Assembly: GCF_020229735.1 (NCBI RefSeq)
Contig: NZ_CP083455.1
Span: 399,001-463,000 of the forward strand
Length of the DNA: 64,000 nucleotides
Direction of reading: 5' to 3'
Source of the DNA: Deinococcus taeanensis
GTDB lineage: Bacteria; Deinococcota; Deinococci; Deinococcales; Deinococcaceae
Part shown: in pieces, positions 9,020 to 17,149 of the stretch
How positions within the stretch are numbered: position 1 is the first letter of the stretch
Layout of the letters: every line of letters starts with the position of its first letter
Made by a program: the position numbers and the translations under genes
The notes under the pieces: model-generated
The model's database searches: none
What the model was told of the DNA's origin: nothing
The model's input: the letters and a program-made list of their open reading frames with translations, nothing else

Positions 9020-10156
9020 CTAGGCCAGCTGCGCGCGCAGGGCCCCGGCCTCGCCAGCGTCGGGCGTCACCGGCCCCAGCAGCACCCGGTTCGTGCCCAG
9101 CGCCTGCACCGCGGCGAGGGTGTCCTCGGCCTCGCGCAGCAGGGCCAGACCGTCCAGGTGACCGTCGGCGCACACCAGCCCCACACTCACGGTGGGATTC
9201 ACGCCGTCCAGCGGCCGGGACGCGACCCGTACCCTCAGCCGCTCACACGCCGCGCGGGCTGCCCGGGCGTCCGGGGCGTGCATCACGATGGCCAGCTGCC
9301 CCTCGGCCACGCACCCCAGCACGTCCTGGTCACGCACGGTTCCCAGCACCACGCGCGCCACATGCGCCAGCAGCCGCGCCTCGAACGACGGGCCGTGCTC
9401 GCCGCTCTTCAGGTCCGGCCGGTCCAGCGCAATCATCGCCACCACCAGGCCATCCGGACTGCGGCGGTAGATGCGCTCAAGCAGCTGCTCCAGGGTCCGG
9501 CGGTCCGGCAGGCCCGTCAGGGCGTCCCGGCCAGGGGCGTCCTGACCCAGCAGATCCCGGCGCATCGTGCCCATCACCCGGTTGGTGGTGCTGCGCTGCC
9601 CGGCCAGCAGGACCCCGCCGGCCACCAGCACCTGCACCAGCGCGCCCACTTCCGGGGAGTGCAGCGCCGCCGGGTCCTGCGTGACGCGCGCCAGGACCAG
9701 CGCCAGCAGACTTCCGCCGGCGGCGGCGTTCACGGCGCCGCTCCAGCGGAGGCCCAGCAGCCACATGTGAGACGCCAGCAGCACCAGCACCCAGGGCGCC
9801 AGCCCCAGCAGCGTCGGCAGACCCTGCCCGGACGTCATGATGAACAGCACGTACACCACCTTGGCCAGCACGTACGTCCACGCGCCCAGCAGGCCCGTCA
9901 CGTGCAGCGTCCGCAGCGGCGTGCGCGTCAGGGACACCGCGGCGAGCACGCCGGCCAGCAGGGTAGACAGCGCCGGCAGGGCCAGCTGCTCGAAAGGGTC
10001 ATGCCGTGCGTACAGTGCCGTCAGGAGCGCGGCGACCAGCAGCACGCTGAGCACGCGGCGACTCATGGCCCGCTGGTCCTGCGTGATGCGGAAGACCGTT
10101 CCGCGGCTGCCCGCCGGAAGGCGCGCAGGCAGGGGGAGGCGAAGACGCGGAGGCAT
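9020..10156 (-). CDS. Membrane protein with degenerate GGDEF domain
   Basis: 378 residues. Six or so hydrophobic helices (about 30-185) are followed by a GGDEF-type domain (about 205-365), recognised by its entry motif 'RDALTGLPDRRTLEQLL'. The active-site loop that should read [R-x-G]GGDEF is instead C-V-A-E-G-Q-L, so neither the catalytic GG(D/E)EF nor a normal metal site is present and cyclase activity is unlikely. Such proteins can act as GTP/c-di-GMP sensors or be vestigial. The stop is 15 bases from the end of the convergent DUF427 gene. Confidence 0.8.
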   Translation of the reverse strand: MPPRLRLPLPARLPAGSRGTVFRITQDQRAMSRRVLSVLLVAALLTALYARHDPFEQLALPALSTLLAGVLAAVSLTRTPLRTLHVTGLLGAWTYVLAKVVYVLFIMTSGQGLPTLLGLAPWVLVLLASHMWLLGLRWSGAVNAAAGGSLLALVLARVTQDPAALHSPEVGALVQVLVAGGVLLAGQRSTTNRVMGTMRRDLLGQDAPGRDALTGLPDRRTLEQLLERIYRRSPDGLVVAMIALDRPDLKSGEHGPSFEARLLAHVARVVLGTVRDQDVLGCVAEGQLAIVMHAPDARAARAACERLRVRVASRPLDGVNPTVSVGLVCADGHLDGLALLREAEDTLAAVQALGTNRVLLGPVTPDAGEAGALRAQLA

Positions 10157-10201
10157 AGGCTGCGATCAAACCACAGGTCCTCTCACCAAGACCTGACAGC
10201 T

Positions 10202-10244
10202 TGAGCGTGAAGTTCCACTCAAGACAAGGGTCTTTTCACGCTCA
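10202..10244 (-). terminator. Hairpin overlapping the pxpA stop
   Basis: A perfect 10-bp stem (10202-10211 with 10235-10244) has the pxpA stop codon in one arm and a 23-base loop. It may end pxpA transcription, but the loop is long. Confidence 0.4.
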
Positions 10245-10979
10245 GGGAGCGCGCACCGCCACTCCGGCAGTCTCCAGCGCCGCTCGCAGCGCCCGGGCCA
10301 GCGCCGCGGCCTCAGCGCCGTCCCCGTGCAGGCACAGCGTCCGGGCGGGCACGGCAACCGCCTCGCCACTCACCGCCGTCGCGGCGCCCTCCTGCGCGAT
10401 CCGGACGCCCTGCGCCACCGCCGCCCCGAACGGCAGCAGCGCCCCCGCCTGCCCGCGCGGCCACAGGCTCCCGTCGGGCGCGTAACCCCGGTCCGCGAAG
10501 CCCTCCCCCAGCACGGACAGGCCCAGCCGCTGCGCTTCACGCAGCATCACGCTGTCCGGCCCGGCCAGCCCGAAGTACAGCGGCACGCCACTGTCGGCCG
10601 CGGCCCGCGCCACCGCCCGCGCCAGCGCCGCGTCCCGCGCGGCCATGTTGTACAGCATGCCGTGCGGCTTGACGTGCCGCAGCGGCACGCCCTCCCGCAG
10701 GGCCACCGCCTTGAGCGCCTCAATCTGCTCGCGCACGAACAAGGTGACCTCGTCCGGCGGAACGTGCAGTTCACGCCGCCCGAAGCCCTCCCGGTCCGGG
10801 AAGCCCGGGTGTGCGCCCGCCGCGACCCCGAACCGCGCCGCCAGCCGCAGGGAATCCCGCATGCTCTCCAGGTCCCCGGCGTGCCCGCCGCACGCGATGT
10901 TCGCGCTGCTGACGGCGGTCATCACTGCCTCCTCATGAGCGCTCCCTTCCCCCAGGTCCGCGTTCAGGTCAATGTGCAT
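10242..10979 (-). CDS. pxpA: 5-oxoprolinase subunit A (LamB/YcsF family)
   Basis: 245 residues, the usual length for PxpA. The N-terminus carries the family signature 'IDLNADLGEG' and then 'SSANIACGGHAGD'. 'VAAGAHPGFPDREGFGRRE' and 'VKPHGMLYN' follow. PxpA works with PxpB and PxpC to hydrolyse 5-oxoproline (pyroglutamate) to glutamate with ATP. The start at 10979 (MHIDLNADLG) is clear from the family. pxpB and pxpC lie about 1.5 kb away on the same strand, separated by an oppositely oriented peptidase gene, whereas the three genes are usually contiguous. Confidence 0.93.
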   Translation of the reverse strand: MHIDLNADLGEGSAHEEAVMTAVSSANIACGGHAGDLESMRDSLRLAARFGVAAGAHPGFPDREGFGRRELHVPPDEVTLFVREQIEALKAVALREGVPLRHVKPHGMLYNMAARDAALARAVARAAADSGVPLYFGLAGPDSVMLREAQRLGLSVLGEGFADRGYAPDGSLWPRGQAGALLPFGAAVAQGVRIAQEGAATAVSGEAVAVPARTLCLHGDGAEAAALARALRAALETAGVAVRAP

Positions 10980-11021
10980 GCCGGCCAGTCTACCGGGGCC
11001 TCTCCCGCCACAATACACAGC

Positions 11022-12443
11022 GTGACCCGCGCCCGGCTCCTGCTGCTGCCCCTCCTTCTGGCCGCCTGCACCCCCACCCCCACCCCCCAGAGTGACGACG
11101 TGCCCACCGTGCCGCGCGCCACCCGGCCCGCCCAGGCGCCGTGCGCGCTGACACCCGCGTGGCTCGACGCGGCAGGCGGCCCGGCCCGGCTGATGGACGT
11201 GAACCTCCAGCCTGCCCGCCTGCACGCACAGGCCACGCCCAGCCTCTTCGATCAGCTGCTGGAAGTGCGGCAGATCATCAACCGGCAGTACTGGGGGGAA
11301 TCCCCCGTGGACCTCCAGACCCTGCACGAACAGACTGAAACGCAGGCCCGCGCGACCTTCGGGCCGCTGCGCGCCGCGGCTCTGAGCGCCAGGACCGACG
11401 CGTTCATGGGCACGTACGTGGACGGTGTGCACGACGGCCACACGTACTTCATGGACGCCGCCGCCTACCGCGCGTTCCTGGACAGCCGCACCGCCGCGCC
11501 CACCCCCACCCCGCGCCTTGGGGTGCGCTGGGTGCCCGTACCCGCCGAGGACGGCGCCGTGCTGCTCGAGGCCTTCCCGGAGGCGCCCGCCGCGCAGGCC
11601 GGACTGCGCCGCGGCGACACCCTCCTGAGCGTGAACGGACAGGCCCTGAACCGCCAGCCTGGGGACAGCGACGTCGAGCACGCCGCGCACCTCACGCAGC
11701 AGCTCGCGCAGGTCACGGCCGCGGGGCAGCCCGTAACCGTCACCTACCGCCGCGGCGAGGAGCAGCGCCAGACGACCGTCACGCCCCGCATCATCAGCAG
11801 CGCCCCCATGCCCTACGGCGCGTTCCTGACGCCGGAGACGTACCTGCTGCGCCTGCCCACCTTCGTTACCCCCGGCGTGGCCGACCGCGTCCACACCCTG
11901 CTGCGCGCGGCTCAGCAGGCCGGGGCGGGCACCCTGATCCTCGACCTTCGTGGCAACGGCGGAGGCCTCCTGGGCGAGGCGATCGGCGTTGCCGGCGCCC
12001 TCGCCGGACCGAATGCCGGAGAGACCATCGAAACCCTCGACGGCCAGGACGTGACGTACGCCTACCGGGACGGCAAGGTGCTCGCCGGCCTGAACTGCGC
12101 ACCCAGCATGACCGTCCTGAGCGTGCAGACCCCCACCCGCTGGACCGGCCCCGTGCGTGTCCTCGTGAACGCCGGGTCCGCCAGCGCCTCCGAAATTGTC
12201 GCGCAGCTGGCCGTGCGCAGCGGCGCCACCCTCATCGGCGAGCGCAGCTACGGCGTGGGCAACACGGTCACCATCCTGGGCGGTCTCAGCGGCGAGCGCG
12301 GCCTGGGCGTCACCATCGGCGTGGCCGACGACCTGCACGGCGAGCGTCTGAAGGCCGACGTGACCCCCGTGCCCATCACGCCCGACGACCTGCGCGCCCT
12401 GGCCCACGGCCAGGACCTCGCCCTCCAGGCTGCCCTGAAGTAG
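11022..12443 (+). CDS. S41-family peptidase-like lipoprotein with PDZ domain, catalytic Lys missing
   Basis: 473 residues from a GTG start. The signal peptide ends in a lipobox (LLLAAC), so it is anchored in the envelope. An N-terminal helical region (to about 160) is followed by a PDZ domain ('GVRWVPVPAEDGAVLLEAFPEAPAAQAGL', about 165-265) and an S41 core (about 265-470). The serine motif GSASASE is intact at 385-391. In C-terminal processing peptidases the partner lysine lies about 25 residues on in a [T/S]FGKG motif; here it reads SYGVG with Val412. It may therefore be inactive or use another base. It is inserted between pxpC and pxpA. Confidence 0.85.
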   Translation: MTRARLLLLPLLLAACTPTPTPQSDDVPTVPRATRPAQAPCALTPAWLDAAGGPARLMDVNLQPARLHAQATPSLFDQLLEVRQIINRQYWGESPVDLQTLHEQTETQARATFGPLRAAALSARTDAFMGTYVDGVHDGHTYFMDAAAYRAFLDSRTAAPTPTPRLGVRWVPVPAEDGAVLLEAFPEAPAAQAGLRRGDTLLSVNGQALNRQPGDSDVEHAAHLTQQLAQVTAAGQPVTVTYRRGEEQRQTTVTPRIISSAPMPYGAFLTPETYLLRLPTFVTPGVADRVHTLLRAAQQAGAGTLILDLRGNGGGLLGEAIGVAGALAGPNAGETIETLDGQDVTYAYRDGKVLAGLNCAPSMTVLSVQTPTRWTGPVRVLVNAGSASASEIVAQLAVRSGATLIGERSYGVGNTVTILGGLSGERGLGVTIGVADDLHGERLKADVTPVPITPDDLRALAHGQDLALQAALK

Positions 12444-12468
12444 AGCAGCGCCGACGTGCGCCCTGCAG

Positions 12469-13401
12469 TTACCTCGCGTGCCGCAGCGCCCACTCCGCCT
12501 GCCGCAGCGCCCCCTCCTGCACCCGCAGCGCTGCCCACGCGGACGCCAGCGTCACCTCCCGGAAGGTCACCGTGTCCCCAGGCCGCAACTGCCCCAGCCG
12601 CGGCAGGTCCGCGGTGATCACCACCAGCGGCGTCGGGTACCCCCCGTGCGTGCCCGCGTCCGGCAGCAACAGGATCGGCCGGCCGTCCGGGGGCAACTGC
12701 ACCATCCCCGGCACGTTCGGCACACTCGCCCGCCCCGGCTCAACCGGCGCCGCCACCGCCTCCTCCAGCCGCACGCCCATGCGGTCCGCCTGCGACCCCA
12801 CCCGGAACGACCGGTCCAGCAGCGCTCCTCTCAGCGTGTCCCCCAGCTCAGGCGTGCCCACCACCCGCAGCACGTGCTGCGGCCCCAGCGGCGTCCACAG
12901 ACCCGGCGACGGAAAGGCCCGGCCCGGTGCCACCGGCGGCAGGACGGACCACGCCAGGCGGTCCCCGGACCGCAGCGCCCGGCCCTCCAGCCCCCCGAAG
13001 CCCCCCCGCAGGTCCGTAGAGACACTCCCGAACACCGGCGTGCCCCGCAGGCCCCCCCGAACCGCCAGAAACGCCCGCAGGCCCCGTGGGGTGCCGCCCA
13101 CCCGCAGCACCTGCCCGGCCAGCACCGCCACCGCCCGCCCCAGCGCAACAGGCTCCCCGTCCAGCGTCGCCCCGAACGGCGCGCCGCACAGGCTCAGCAG
13201 CGCCGGCGCGTGAAAGCGCAGGGTCGGTCCGCCCAGCGTGATCTCCAGCCCCGCGGCGCCCGCCGGGTTCCCGACCAGCGCGTTGCCCAGCCGCCGCGCC
13301 ACCGGGTCGGCCGCACCGCCCGCCGGCACGCCCAGGGCCCGCACGCACCGCCCCGCATCCTGCACCGTGCACTGCACCCCGGCGCGCAGCACCTCAATCA
13401 C
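12469..13401 (-). CDS. pxpC: 5-oxoprolinase subunit C (biotin-dependent carboxyltransferase-like)
   Basis: 310 residues with the KipA/AHS2 signature: 'GVQCTVQDAGR' at the N-terminus, 'GGAADPVARRLGNALVGN', and 'LLLPDAGTHGGYPTPLVV' near the C-terminus. PxpC pairs with PxpB in the 5-oxoprolinase complex. Its start overlaps the end of pxpB by 8 bases, so the two are coupled. It is convergent with, and ends 25 bases from, the S41-peptidase gene. Confidence 0.92.
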   Translation of the reverse strand: MIEVLRAGVQCTVQDAGRCVRALGVPAGGAADPVARRLGNALVGNPAGAAGLEITLGGPTLRFHAPALLSLCGAPFGATLDGEPVALGRAVAVLAGQVLRVGGTPRGLRAFLAVRGGLRGTPVFGSVSTDLRGGFGGLEGRALRSGDRLAWSVLPPVAPGRAFPSPGLWTPLGPQHVLRVVGTPELGDTLRGALLDRSFRVGSQADRMGVRLEEAVAAPVEPGRASVPNVPGMVQLPPDGRPILLLPDAGTHGGYPTPLVVITADLPRLGQLRPGDTVTFREVTLASAWAALRVQEGALRQAEWALRHAR

Positions 13402-14017
13402 GGCTCACCTCAAACCGCACCCAGTCCCCCGCCCGCCACGGCACCGGCTCCGCGCGTGACAGGTCAAAGAAATTCATGGTGGTGCGTCCCACCAGCCGCC
13501 ACCCGCCCGGCGTGGCGCGCGGGTACACTCCCGCCCACGGCCCCCCCAGCGCCACGCTGCCCGCCGGAACCCGCTCCCGCGGGGCGTCCAGGCGCGGCAT
13601 CTGCAACGCCGCCGGCAGGCCCGTCAGAAACGCGAAACCCGGCGTGAAGCCCAGAAACGCCACCTCCAGCGGCGCCGCGCACAGGGCCCCCACCAGCCCG
13701 GCAGGGGACAGGCCCGCGTGCGCGGCGCACCACGTCAGGTCCGGCCCGTCGAAAGTCACCGGGACCACCACTGTCCGCCCGCTCGCCGCCGGCTGCGCGC
13801 TCAGGACCGCCAGGCGTTCGCGCACCGCGCCTTCCAGCAGATCCGGGCGCACCACCAGCGGGTCGAGCAGCAGCGTCAGCTGCCCCAGCGCCGGCACAAC
13901 CTCCCGCACGCCCGGCAGCGGGCGCGCCTCCAGCGCCGCCTGCAGTTCCCGTGCCAGCGGCGTCACCACCCGCACCGCCGCGTCGCCCAACGGCGTGAAC
14001 AGGACCGGCAGTGACAT
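13394..14017 (-). CDS. pxpB: 5-oxoprolinase subunit B (allophanate hydrolase subunit 1-like)
   Basis: 207 residues, KipI/AHS1 family: 'FTPLGDAAVRV' at the N-terminus, 'REVVPALGQLTLLLDP', 'LEVAFLGFTPGFAFLTGLP' and the C-terminal 'GSVALGGPWAGVYPRATPGGWRLVGRT'. The start at 14017 (MSLPVLFTPLG) is chosen because upstream in-frame sequence has no family similarity. First gene of the pxpBC pair, transcribed divergently from the nitrilase-like gene. Confidence 0.92.
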   Translation of the reverse strand: MSLPVLFTPLGDAAVRVVTPLARELQAALEARPLPGVREVVPALGQLTLLLDPLVVRPDLLEGAVRERLAVLSAQPAASGRTVVVPVTFDGPDLTWCAAHAGLSPAGLVGALCAAPLEVAFLGFTPGFAFLTGLPAALQMPRLDAPRERVPAGSVALGGPWAGVYPRATPGGWRLVGRTTMNFFDLSRAEPVPWRAGDWVRFEVSRD

Positions 14018-14045
14018 GCGCGCATCATGCCACGTTCCCGGCAGG

Positions 14046-14051
14046 TACGCT
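14046..14051 (+). promoter_or_regulatory. TANNNT -10 box, probable leaderless start
   Basis: TACGCT ends 7 bases before the ATG at 14059 of the nitrilase-like gene. Confidence 0.5.
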
Positions 14052-14058
14052 GGGCGGC

Positions 14059-15354
14059 ATGCCCGCGAAAGCACCCCACGACCAGCGCCAGGACCGGCAC
14101 GTCCGGGCCGTGGCTGTGCAGCCCCACTGGCACGCCTCGGACTTCACCAGTGCCGACGCGTTCCGGCGCTGGATGCGCGCGCAACTGGACATGGCCCGCC
14201 CCCACCTCCGCGCTGACCGCCCGAACCTCGTGGTCCTCACCGAACTGAACGGCCTGCCGCTGGTGCTGCGCGGCAGTTCCTGGGCGCTGCGGCTACGCAC
14301 CTTCGAGCGCGTCGCGCTGGCCCTGTTCCTCGCCCGCCTGCCGCGGACCCTACCGCTGCTGCTGCGCGAACGCGTAAGCCCCATCCGGGCCCTGCAACTC
14401 GCCGGCAGCGACGCGAACGCCGCCCTGTACCTGCAGACCTGCCAGGACCTGGCGCGCGAGAACCGCGTGTACCTCTGCTGCGGTTCCACCCCCATGCCCC
14501 GTTACGCACTGCGCGGCGGGCGCATCACGCGCGCCCGCGGCGTGCTCACCAACCAGACGGTGCTGCTTGACCCGAACGGCGACCTGATCGGCGTGACCGA
14601 CAAGGTGCACCTCACCCCCGACGAACAGAGCGGCGGCGTGGACCTCACGCCCGGCGATCTCACCGAACTGCGGGTGTTTCCCACCCCGGCCGGGGACCTG
14701 GGCGTCGCCATCAGCCTCGACGCCTTCCGCTCCGACGTGACCGGCCGTCTGGACGCCCAGGGCTGCACCGTCCTGCTGCAACCCGACGCGAACGGCGCCC
14801 CCTGGACCAGCCTTGAAGGACTTCCCCCAGACCCCGCCCACCGGCGCGACCAGCCCGTCGCTTGGCTGGAAAGCAGCTGGCAGGTCACCGCGACCTCCAG
14901 CCGCATCCGCTACGCCGTGAACCCCATGGTGGTCGGCAACCTCCTGAACCTCACCTTCGACGGGCAGAGCGCCATCACGGCCCGCCCCGACGAGGCGCCC
15001 GTCGCGCGCAGCTACGTCCTGACCGATCCTCGCCCCGGCTTCCTGGCCCTGGCCCCCTGGGTGCAGGATGGCCCCCCCGACACGCTGCGGGCCACCGGGC
15101 GGCAACTCGCCGCCCACAGCGGTCACCCCCGCGAGAACCAGTACCTCGAGGCGACCCTTCACGCCGACCTGACCGTGCCGCCCAGCGCCACCCTTCCGCC
15201 GGCGCCCACACCACATGAGGAGGCCCTGCGCGCCCTGCTGCGCGGCGACGTGCCCTGGCCCACCCCCGGGCGAAGCGCCAGCTGGCTGGCCGGCGCCGCC
15301 CTGCTGGCACTCAGTCTTGCCGCCTGGTACGGCCGCCGCCCGCGCAACGATTGA
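14059..15354 (+). CDS. Nitrilase-superfamily-like membrane protein lacking the catalytic Cys
   Basis: 431 residues. The carbon-nitrogen hydrolase fold is recognisable: Glu62 in 'VLTELNG', Lys182 in 'VTDKVHLTPDE', and the nucleophile strand 'GVAISLDAF'. The position normally held by cysteine (IC-x-D) is Ser219, so the E-K-C triad is incomplete. A hydrophobic helix at about 120-135 and a C-terminal transmembrane segment (about 408-425, followed by RRPRND) suggest membrane anchoring, as in Lnt-like members. The start is supported by TACGCT 7 bases upstream. Its stop codon overlaps the -35 box of the tRNA promoter. Confidence 0.8.
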   Translation: MPAKAPHDQRQDRHVRAVAVQPHWHASDFTSADAFRRWMRAQLDMARPHLRADRPNLVVLTELNGLPLVLRGSSWALRLRTFERVALALFLARLPRTLPLLLRERVSPIRALQLAGSDANAALYLQTCQDLARENRVYLCCGSTPMPRYALRGGRITRARGVLTNQTVLLDPNGDLIGVTDKVHLTPDEQSGGVDLTPGDLTELRVFPTPAGDLGVAISLDAFRSDVTGRLDAQGCTVLLQPDANGAPWTSLEGLPPDPAHRRDQPVAWLESSWQVTATSSRIRYAVNPMVVGNLLNLTFDGQSAITARPDEAPVARSYVLTDPRPGFLALAPWVQDGPPDTLRATGRQLAAHSGHPRENQYLEATLHADLTVPPSATLPPAPTPHEEALRALLRGDVPWPTPGRSASWLAGAALLALSLAAWYGRRPRND

Positions 15355-15379
15355 CAGAAATAATCACCCCCCTTATACT
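15351..15379 (+). promoter_or_regulatory. Sigma-70-type promoter of the tRNA operon
   Basis: TTGACA (15351-15356), a 17-base spacer, and TATACT (15374-15379): near-perfect consensus, fitting strong constitutive tRNA transcription starting about 15386. Confidence 0.9.
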
Positions 15380-15385
15380 TCCCCT

Positions 15386-15412
15386 CGCGCTTCAGGCAAC
15401 ATCAGAAGCGCG
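15386..15412 (+). other. 5' leader hairpin of the tRNA precursor
   Basis: An 8-bp perfect stem (15386-15393 with 15405-15412) with an 11-base loop lies just after the predicted transcription start and before the first tRNA; it may guide precursor processing. Confidence 0.45.
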
Positions 15413-15424
15413 CCCCGCCAGAAG

Positions 15425-15513
<89 letters not shown>

Positions 15514-15526
15514 ATACGACACAGCT

Positions 15527-15614
15527 GGAGAGGTGGGTGAGTGGTTGAAACCGCACCCCTGCTAAGGGTGTATACCGCAAGGTATCGAGGGTTCGAATCC
15601 CTCCCTCTTCGCCA
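15527..15614 (+). tRNA. tRNA-Ser (anticodon GCU)
   Basis: Acceptor arms 15527-15533 and 15604-15610 pair. The anticodon GCT is at 15561-15563. A long variable arm (TATACCGCAAGGTATC) marks a class II tRNA. T-loop TTCGAAT; CCA is encoded at 15612-15614. Confidence 0.95.
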
Positions 15615-15626
15615 AAACCTAACAGG

Positions 15627-15705
<79 letters not shown>

Positions 15706-15710
15706 GAGAA

Positions 15711-15735
15711 AAAGTCCGCCGTGAGGCGGACTTTT
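15711..15735 (+). terminator. Intrinsic terminator of the tRNA operon
   Basis: The 10-bp stem 15711-15720 pairs with 15725-15734 around the loop GTGA and ends in TTTT. Confidence 0.9.
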
Positions 15736-15754
15736 CCGTATTCCCTGAGATGAT

Positions 15755-15814
15755 GGGACCAGCGTAGGGGTATACAGACTGGGCGGGGCGCTCTTCTGGT
15801 CCCGTCCAGTCTGT
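15755..15814. repeat. Two interleaved inverted repeats (pseudoknot-like)
   Basis: Arm A 15755-15762 pairs with 15796-15803 (8 bp). Arm B 15774-15782 pairs with 15806-15814 (9 bp). The order A-B-A'-B' is that of an H-type pseudoknot. It lies in the non-coding DNA between the tRNA terminator and a gene remnant. Confidence 0.55.
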
Positions 15815-15837
15815 GCACAGGCGCCTGGACGAGATGA

Positions 15838-15966
15838 TCAGGGCCCTGGACACCACCCCCGGGCAGTTGATTCAGGAGAATCTCTCGCGCCTGATGCAGG
15901 GCCGGACCAGATTCATCGTCGTGCGCCGCCTGAACACCCTCCGTGGCGCGGACCGCAGCGTCATGA
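15838..15966 (+). pseudogene. Remnant of an ABC-transporter ATPase C-terminus
   Basis: Translation in frame gives ALDTTPGQLIQENLS followed by RLMQGRTRFIVVRRLNTLRG and ADR. This aligns with the D-loop to H-loop region of ABC exporters (ALD..., LMQGRTTFVIAHRLSTIRGADR) and closely matches the intact exporter at 39569-41395. The H-loop histidine is replaced by arginine and no Walker motifs remain in the flanks. It is a ~43-codon fragment, without the rest of the gene, and not expected to make a functional protein. Confidence 0.7.
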
Positions 15967-16068
15967 TAGAGGAGTGCCCACAGCCGCCTGCCTGCCGCTA
16001 GTCGCCGCACCGGCCTAGGAGACCCCCGGGCTGGGGGCTGCCGGTTCGGTCACGCCGTTCCTGGATTC

Positions 16069-16557
16069 CTACCAGCCTTCGATCTGGCGGCCCGCTTCGA
16101 ACGCTGCGACGCCTGCCGCGACGGACAGATTGAGGCTGCGGCCTCCGCCGGGCTGCGGGAGTTTCAGTTTGGGCAGGGCGTCACGCAACCAGACCGGCAG
16201 GCCCCGGGATTCCGGGCCGAACAGCAGATAGTCGCCACGCTGGAACCCGGCGCGGGTGTGCAGCGCAGTGGCGTGCGTGCTGAACGCCCACACCCGCGCC
16301 CCTGGGCCGAGCGTGCCCTGGAAGGCCGTCCAGCTGGCGTGCTCGTGCAGCGTCACGCCCTGCAGGTAGTCCATGACCGCCCGCCGGAACTCCCGGTCAT
16401 GCAGATGGAAGCCGAACGGACGGATCAGGTGCAGTTCGGCGCCCAGCACAGCGCAGGTCCGCGCGACGTTCCCGACGTTCCCGGCCTTCTCCGGTTCGAA
16501 CAGCACCACGTGCAGCAGGGGAGAGCCGCCCGGTGCGGTTGGGGGCGCCTCACTCAC
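16069..16557 (-). CDS. trmL: tRNA (cytidine/uridine(34)-2'-O)-methyltransferase, SPOUT family
   Basis: 162 residues, the length of TrmL/YibK. The SPOUT knot motifs are present: '[16 protein letters not shown]' at the N-terminus, '[11 protein letters not shown]' and '[15 protein letters not shown]' at the C-terminus, which form the S-adenosylmethionine-binding knot. It modifies the wobble ribose of leucine tRNAs. It overlaps the end of ispF by 8 bases, so the two are co-transcribed. Confidence 0.92.
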   Translation of the reverse strand: MSEAPPTAPGGSPLLHVVLFEPEKAGNVGNVARTCAVLGAELHLIRPFGFHLHDREFRRAVMDYLQGVTLHEHASWTAFQGTLGPGARVWAFSTHATALHTRAGFQRGDYLLFGPESRGLPVWLRDALPKLKLPQPGGGRSLNLSVAAGVAAFEAGRQIEGW

Positions 16558-17038
16558 CGTTCACCCGGGCGAGCAGCACGGTGGCGCGCGTCTGCACGTA
16601 CGTGGGCGCCAGGCCTTCGGACGTCTTGAAACTGATGCCCACGTCGCCGGCTGGCAGGTCCAGCAGGGCCGCGACCCGCTGCGCAATCTGGGCGCGCAGC
16701 GGCCCCAGCTTCGGGCGGTCCAACGTGACGACCACCGCCACGTTCACCGGCACCCAGCCGCGCTCCCGCACCAGTTCCAGTGCCCGCGCCACGATCACCC
16801 GGGATTCCACGCCCCGCCACTCGGCGGCGGTGTCCGGGAAGTACTGCCCGATGTCCCCCAGCGCCAGGCCTGAGAGCAATGCGTCTGCCACGACGTGCAG
16901 CACGGCGTCCCCGTCACTGTGCGCCACGGCGCCCTGTGGCGCGTCCGGGATCTCCACCCCGCCCAGCACCAGACGCCGCCCCGCCTCCAGACGGTGCGCG
17001 TCCTCTCCAAACCCTACCCGGAACGGCCAAGACCTCAC
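16550..17038 (-). CDS. ispF: 2-C-methyl-D-erythritol 2,4-cyclodiphosphate synthase
   Basis: 162 residues, standard IspF length. Metal ligands Asp13 and His15 (GEDAHRL) and the '[17 protein letters not shown]' segment with the third ligand are present, as are '[16 protein letters not shown]' and the C-terminal '[10 protein letters not shown]'. It is the fifth step of the non-mevalonate isoprenoid pathway, feeding carotenoid synthesis. The start is GTG at 17038, with TAGACT 6 bases upstream, indicating a leaderless transcript. Confidence 0.95.
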   Translation of the reverse strand: MRSWPFRVGFGEDAHRLEAGRRLVLGGVEIPDAPQGAVAHSDGDAVLHVVADALLSGLALGDIGQYFPDTAAEWRGVESRVIVARALELVRERGWVPVNVAVVVTLDRPKLGPLRAQIAQRVAALLDLPAGDVGISFKTSEGLAPTYVQTRATVLLARVNGE

Positions 17039-17044
17039 GCGTTC

Positions 17045-17050
17045 AGTCTA
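17045..17050 (-). promoter_or_regulatory. TANNNT -10 box, probable leaderless start
   Basis: TAGACT on the minus strand ends 6 bases before the ispF GTG. Confidence 0.55.
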
Positions 17051-17149
17051 CTGGCGCCCCGCGCTTAACGCCCCCTTAACGCCCCGCGCGGCAGGATGCG
17101 CGCATCACGGTTCGCCCCTCCGCCCCGAGCCGCTGTCTGGGAGCCTCAC

